From NCBI GenBank assembly GCA_020430675.1, contig JAGQJJ010000229.1, forward strand, positions 1 to 6,612: a DNA stretch of 6,612 nucleotides, in the 5' to 3' direction. The translations under genes and the position numbers were made by a program. The first letter of the stretch is position 1. Each line of letters starts with the position of its first letter. The notes below the pieces were generated by a model. It was not told the DNA's origin. It searched no databases and saw only the letters and a program-made list of their open reading frames with translations. The DNA comes from Myxococcales bacterium (GTDB taxonomy: Bacteria > Myxococcota > Bradymonadia > UBA7976 > UBA1532). Of the stretch, positions 5,173-6,612 are shown piece by piece.

Positions 5173-6612
5173 GGCGGGCCTCCCATCGTTGATGGTTGAG
5201 GGGTACGACTGCGACTCGAATCGCAGTGAAGGGCGATTTGCGATCGGGGGTGCTTTTTCTCGGGGGCCCCGCGGCAAGTCCTTGCGGCGCCACCAGTATT
5301 GGGCGGCGCGTCGCAGCTCCTTGCCCGCCTCGCCGGCGAGCTGGCCCCGAGCGATGAGGTCCGCGAAGGTCGTCCAGCCCTCCTGAGTGGGTGGGATGAC
5401 CCGCCCCTGGCCGATGCCTTCGCCGCTGGTGATGAGCAGCTCGCCGCGGGGCGTGATGACCGGGACGCGCTGGTCGCGCGACCAGTAGGGCCCGGCGGTG
5501 CTCAACCGGCGCAGCACGAGCGGCCCGTGCGCCCTCCAGGTGCGCTCCAGCCAGTCATCGCTGGCCATCCACCAGCTCAGGTCCGACCAGTCATGCAGGC
5601 GCACCGGCAGGCCCGGCGGCGGGAGCCCGCTCTCGTCAGGCCACTCTTCGGCGGCGATCGGGGTGACCGACGTCGGCTTGATCTGCGGCGCGGCCTTCGA
5701 CGACCAGGTCGTCTGCCCGGCCTTGCGCATCCCGATCCACTGAATCAGCGGCGCGTCGTCCTCGCGCCAGATGCGGCCCCACTCGACCGGCTCGCCGTCG
5801 AGGCGTGTGCGCAGGCCCTCAAAGAGCGGCATCGGGGCGACGGCCCCCTCTTCGAGCAGCCCCTCGGGCATGGGGATGACCATGTCCTCGACCGTGCGCG
5901 CCGCGGCGGCGAGGTGCGCCCACGGCCAGGCCGCGGGGTCGACCTGGCGCAAGTCATCGAGGCGCTGTTCGCCGTCTGCCATCATCTCGCGGGCAGCGAT
6001 GGCATCCTCGGTCTTGACCCGCCGGGCCTGACGGAAGCGCCCGAGCGCGCCGCGCAGCAGGTTCGCGGCGTTGGTCGCGACCTTGGTGCGCTGCTCGGCC
6101 AACTGCCGCGCCCGCATCTTGGCCAGGCGCTCCTGGGTCTTCTCGGGGTCGCGCGAGAGCAACAACAGGATCTCATCGGGCCCGAGGTCCATGCTGGCGC
6201 CGGGGTTGTTGGTCGCCCGGTCCTGGCTCTTGAGCAGCGCCACCATCCAGCCGCGCTTGCCCTGGATGAGCCCGAAGCGCAGCGCGTCCATCGAGCGCAG
6301 CGCGAAGTAGTAGTAGATGGCGATGCGCGCGAGCTGATTGCCCTGCCGCACGCCGCGGCCGTTGCGCTGCTGAAGCGTCGCCGGCTCCCAGGGCAGATCG
6401 ATGTGATGGATGGCACAGGTGCGCGTCTGAAGGTCGATGCCTTCGTAGGCGACGGCGTTGGCGATGACGACGTCGTACTTCGGCGCGATGCCTTCCGCCG
6501 GGTTGCCGTTGAAGCCCTCGGCGATGCGCTGCCGATCGGCGCTGGCCTTCGCCGTCTCGGCGTTCAGCATCGCGATGCGATTGGCAGGTACGCCGCGGGC
6601 GACGAGCACGTC
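4534..6612 (-). CDS. SF2/SNF2-like helicase, C-terminal 692 residues (5' end outside window)
   Basis: The visible part opens inside the second RecA-like domain. Residues 1-36 (VLVARGVPANRIAMLNAET) precede motif V at 47-60 (DVVIANAVAYEGID) and motif VI at 80-92 (LQQRNGRGVRQGN, with arginine-finger residues). Next comes IYYYFALRSMDALRFGLIQGKR, matching the Y-x-T-x-x-(T/S)-x-D...K segment that follows motif VI in the phage/plasmid N6-adenine methylase-helicase family (DarB/COG4646-like). Residues 150-225 are a long charged helical arm. The rest is unfamiliar: a Trp-rich region (228-445), a small basic beta domain (482-533), a CPSC pair at 551-554, and RNNP motifs at 558 and 626. In the family these proteins are DNA translocases that often act in genome modification, protection or transfer. 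The ATPase motifs I-III and any methylase would lie beyond 6612. Homology is confident; the role here is inferred. A region of unusual codon use at 5185-5262 may mark a junction within the reading frame. Confidence 0.85.
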   Translation of the reverse strand, partial: DVLVARGVPANRIAMLNAETAKASADRQRIAEGFNGNPAEGIAPKYDVVIANAVAYEGIDLQTRTCAIHHIDLPWEPATLQQRNGRGVRQGNQLARIAIYYYFALRSMDALRFGLIQGKRGWMVALLKSQDRATNNPGASMDLGPDEILLLLSRDPEKTQERLAKMRARQLAEQRTKVATNAANLLRGALGRFRQARRVKTEDAIAAREMMADGEQRLDDLRQVDPAAWPWAHLAAAARTVEDMVIPMPEGLLEEGAVAPMPLFEGLRTRLDGEPVEWGRIWREDDAPLIQWIGMRKAGQTTWSSKAAPQIKPTSVTPIAAEEWPDESGLPPPGLPVRLHDWSDLSWWMASDDWLERTWRAHGPLVLRRLSTAGPYWSRDQRVPVITPRGELLITSGEGIGQGRVIPPTQEGWTTFADLIARGQLAGEAGKELRRAAQYWWRRKDLPRGPREKAPPIANRPSLRFESQSYPSTINDGRPAVPQVDDKIRVMLKGEERTARVTRLADNGVYAKVWNPKRRAYPKRATFIPSHDIVTPPKTSHSSGTRSNPTCPSCAKSRNNPSTPVADTQISDRVTVTGHGVILLDGRVIPKTAEESLMTRRALRKHVRGLTPAALEKRLSPNPRTRNNPGNPASGYQVVGMTKAGKVRFVKPAQTLKAARALEQEVPADCPFWQIQPAALRTGSTLQTFVRR
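4943..4999. repeat. Long near-perfect inverted repeat (21-bp arms, 15-base loop) inside coding sequence
   Basis: Arms at 4943-4963 and 4979-4999 pair at 20 of 21 positions. The exception is 4951 with 4991, which forms a G-U pair in plus-strand RNA but an A-C mismatch in the minus-strand mRNA. The loop is 4964-4978. The arms encode parts of KTSHSSGT and CPSCAKS in the helicase tail. There is no T-run on either side, so it is not a normal intrinsic terminator. It could be an inserted palindromic element, an antisense RNA structure, a recombination or nicking site, or an mRNA hairpin limiting ribosome passage. Confidence 0.9.
5179..5183 (-). promoter_or_regulatory. Internal GGAGG ribosome-binding site inside the helicase frame
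   Basis: GGAGG is followed by CCCGCC and then GTG. Its spacing matches the sites used by the other genes here. It supports internal initiation at 5172, but GGAGG is also readable as Gly-Arg codons in the long protein. Confidence 0.45.
5208..5227. repeat. Inverted repeat ACTGCGA-N6-TCGCAGT upstream of the internal start
   Basis: A perfect 7-bp inverted repeat with a six-base centre lies 36 bases before the internal GTG, inside the stretch with non-coding-like codon use. The size and spacing suit a dimeric repressor operator or a small hairpin. It is the least GC-rich inverted repeat in the window, so it is less likely to be a composition artefact. Confidence 0.45.

Noticed and set aside
4441..5199. 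Plus-strand reading frame of 252 codons opposite the helicase tail
   Set aside because: Arg-rich low-complexity product. It reaches across the helicase stop and the unusual region without any start signal of its own.
1..6612. Search for tRNA, rRNA, insertion sequences, integrase or attachment sites
   Set aside because: No tRNA-like cloverleaf with T-loop, no rRNA-like stretch, no transposase or recombinase motifs and no flanking direct repeats were seen.

Overview
The window is strongly GC-rich, and every credible gene lies on the minus strand, so transcription runs from position 6612 towards position 1. Third codon positions are almost all G or C. Starts are usually preceded by good GGAGG-type ribosome-binding sites, and several genes overlap by 1 to 4 bases. 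This points to a bacterial, operon-organised replicon from a high-GC host such as Myxococcota, Actinomycetota or similar. The host cannot be fixed from the sequence. There are no rRNA, tRNA, CRISPR or insertion-sequence features, and no housekeeping genes. The content looks like a virus, provirus or plasmid-like element rather than a core chromosome.

Layout in transcription order: (1) positions 6612-4534 hold the C-terminal 692 residues of a large SF2/SNF2-like helicase. It has clear motifs V and VI and resembles the helicase half of phage and plasmid methylase-helicase proteins. Its tail is long and unfamiliar, with repeated NNPG-type motifs, a long near-perfect inverted repeat and a possible internal translation start. 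(2) 4447-3800: a small protein with three hydrophobic segments and a C-terminal GLNHPL repeat. (3) 3753-2854: a 299-residue protein with a helical head and a beta-rich body, proposed as the major capsid protein. (4) 2805-2179: a coiled coil followed by a beta-rich domain. (5) 2179-1817: a small beta-rich protein. (6) 1820-933: a membrane-anchored, lysozyme/transglycosylase-like protein. (7) 924-97: a beta-rich head, an 11-triplet collagen stalk and a C1q-like knob. (8) 24-1: the first eight codons of another gene, behind a 72-base gap containing a GC-rich hairpin.

Interpretation (inference): genes 2-7 form a tightly packed module. It contains a membrane protein, a possible capsid protein, coiled-coil and beta proteins, a membrane-anchored peptidoglycan hydrolase and a trimeric collagen/C1q spike. 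The same set of parts is found in tailless icosahedral viruses with an internal membrane (PRD1-like double jelly-roll or P23-77/SH1-like single jelly-roll groups). No portal, terminase, tail tube or tape-measure gene is visible. No packaging ATPase is visible either, so the assignment remains a hypothesis. Domain assignments for the helicase, the collagen/C1q protein and, less strongly, the hydrolase rest on visible motifs. The capsid and beta-protein calls rest on context and composition.
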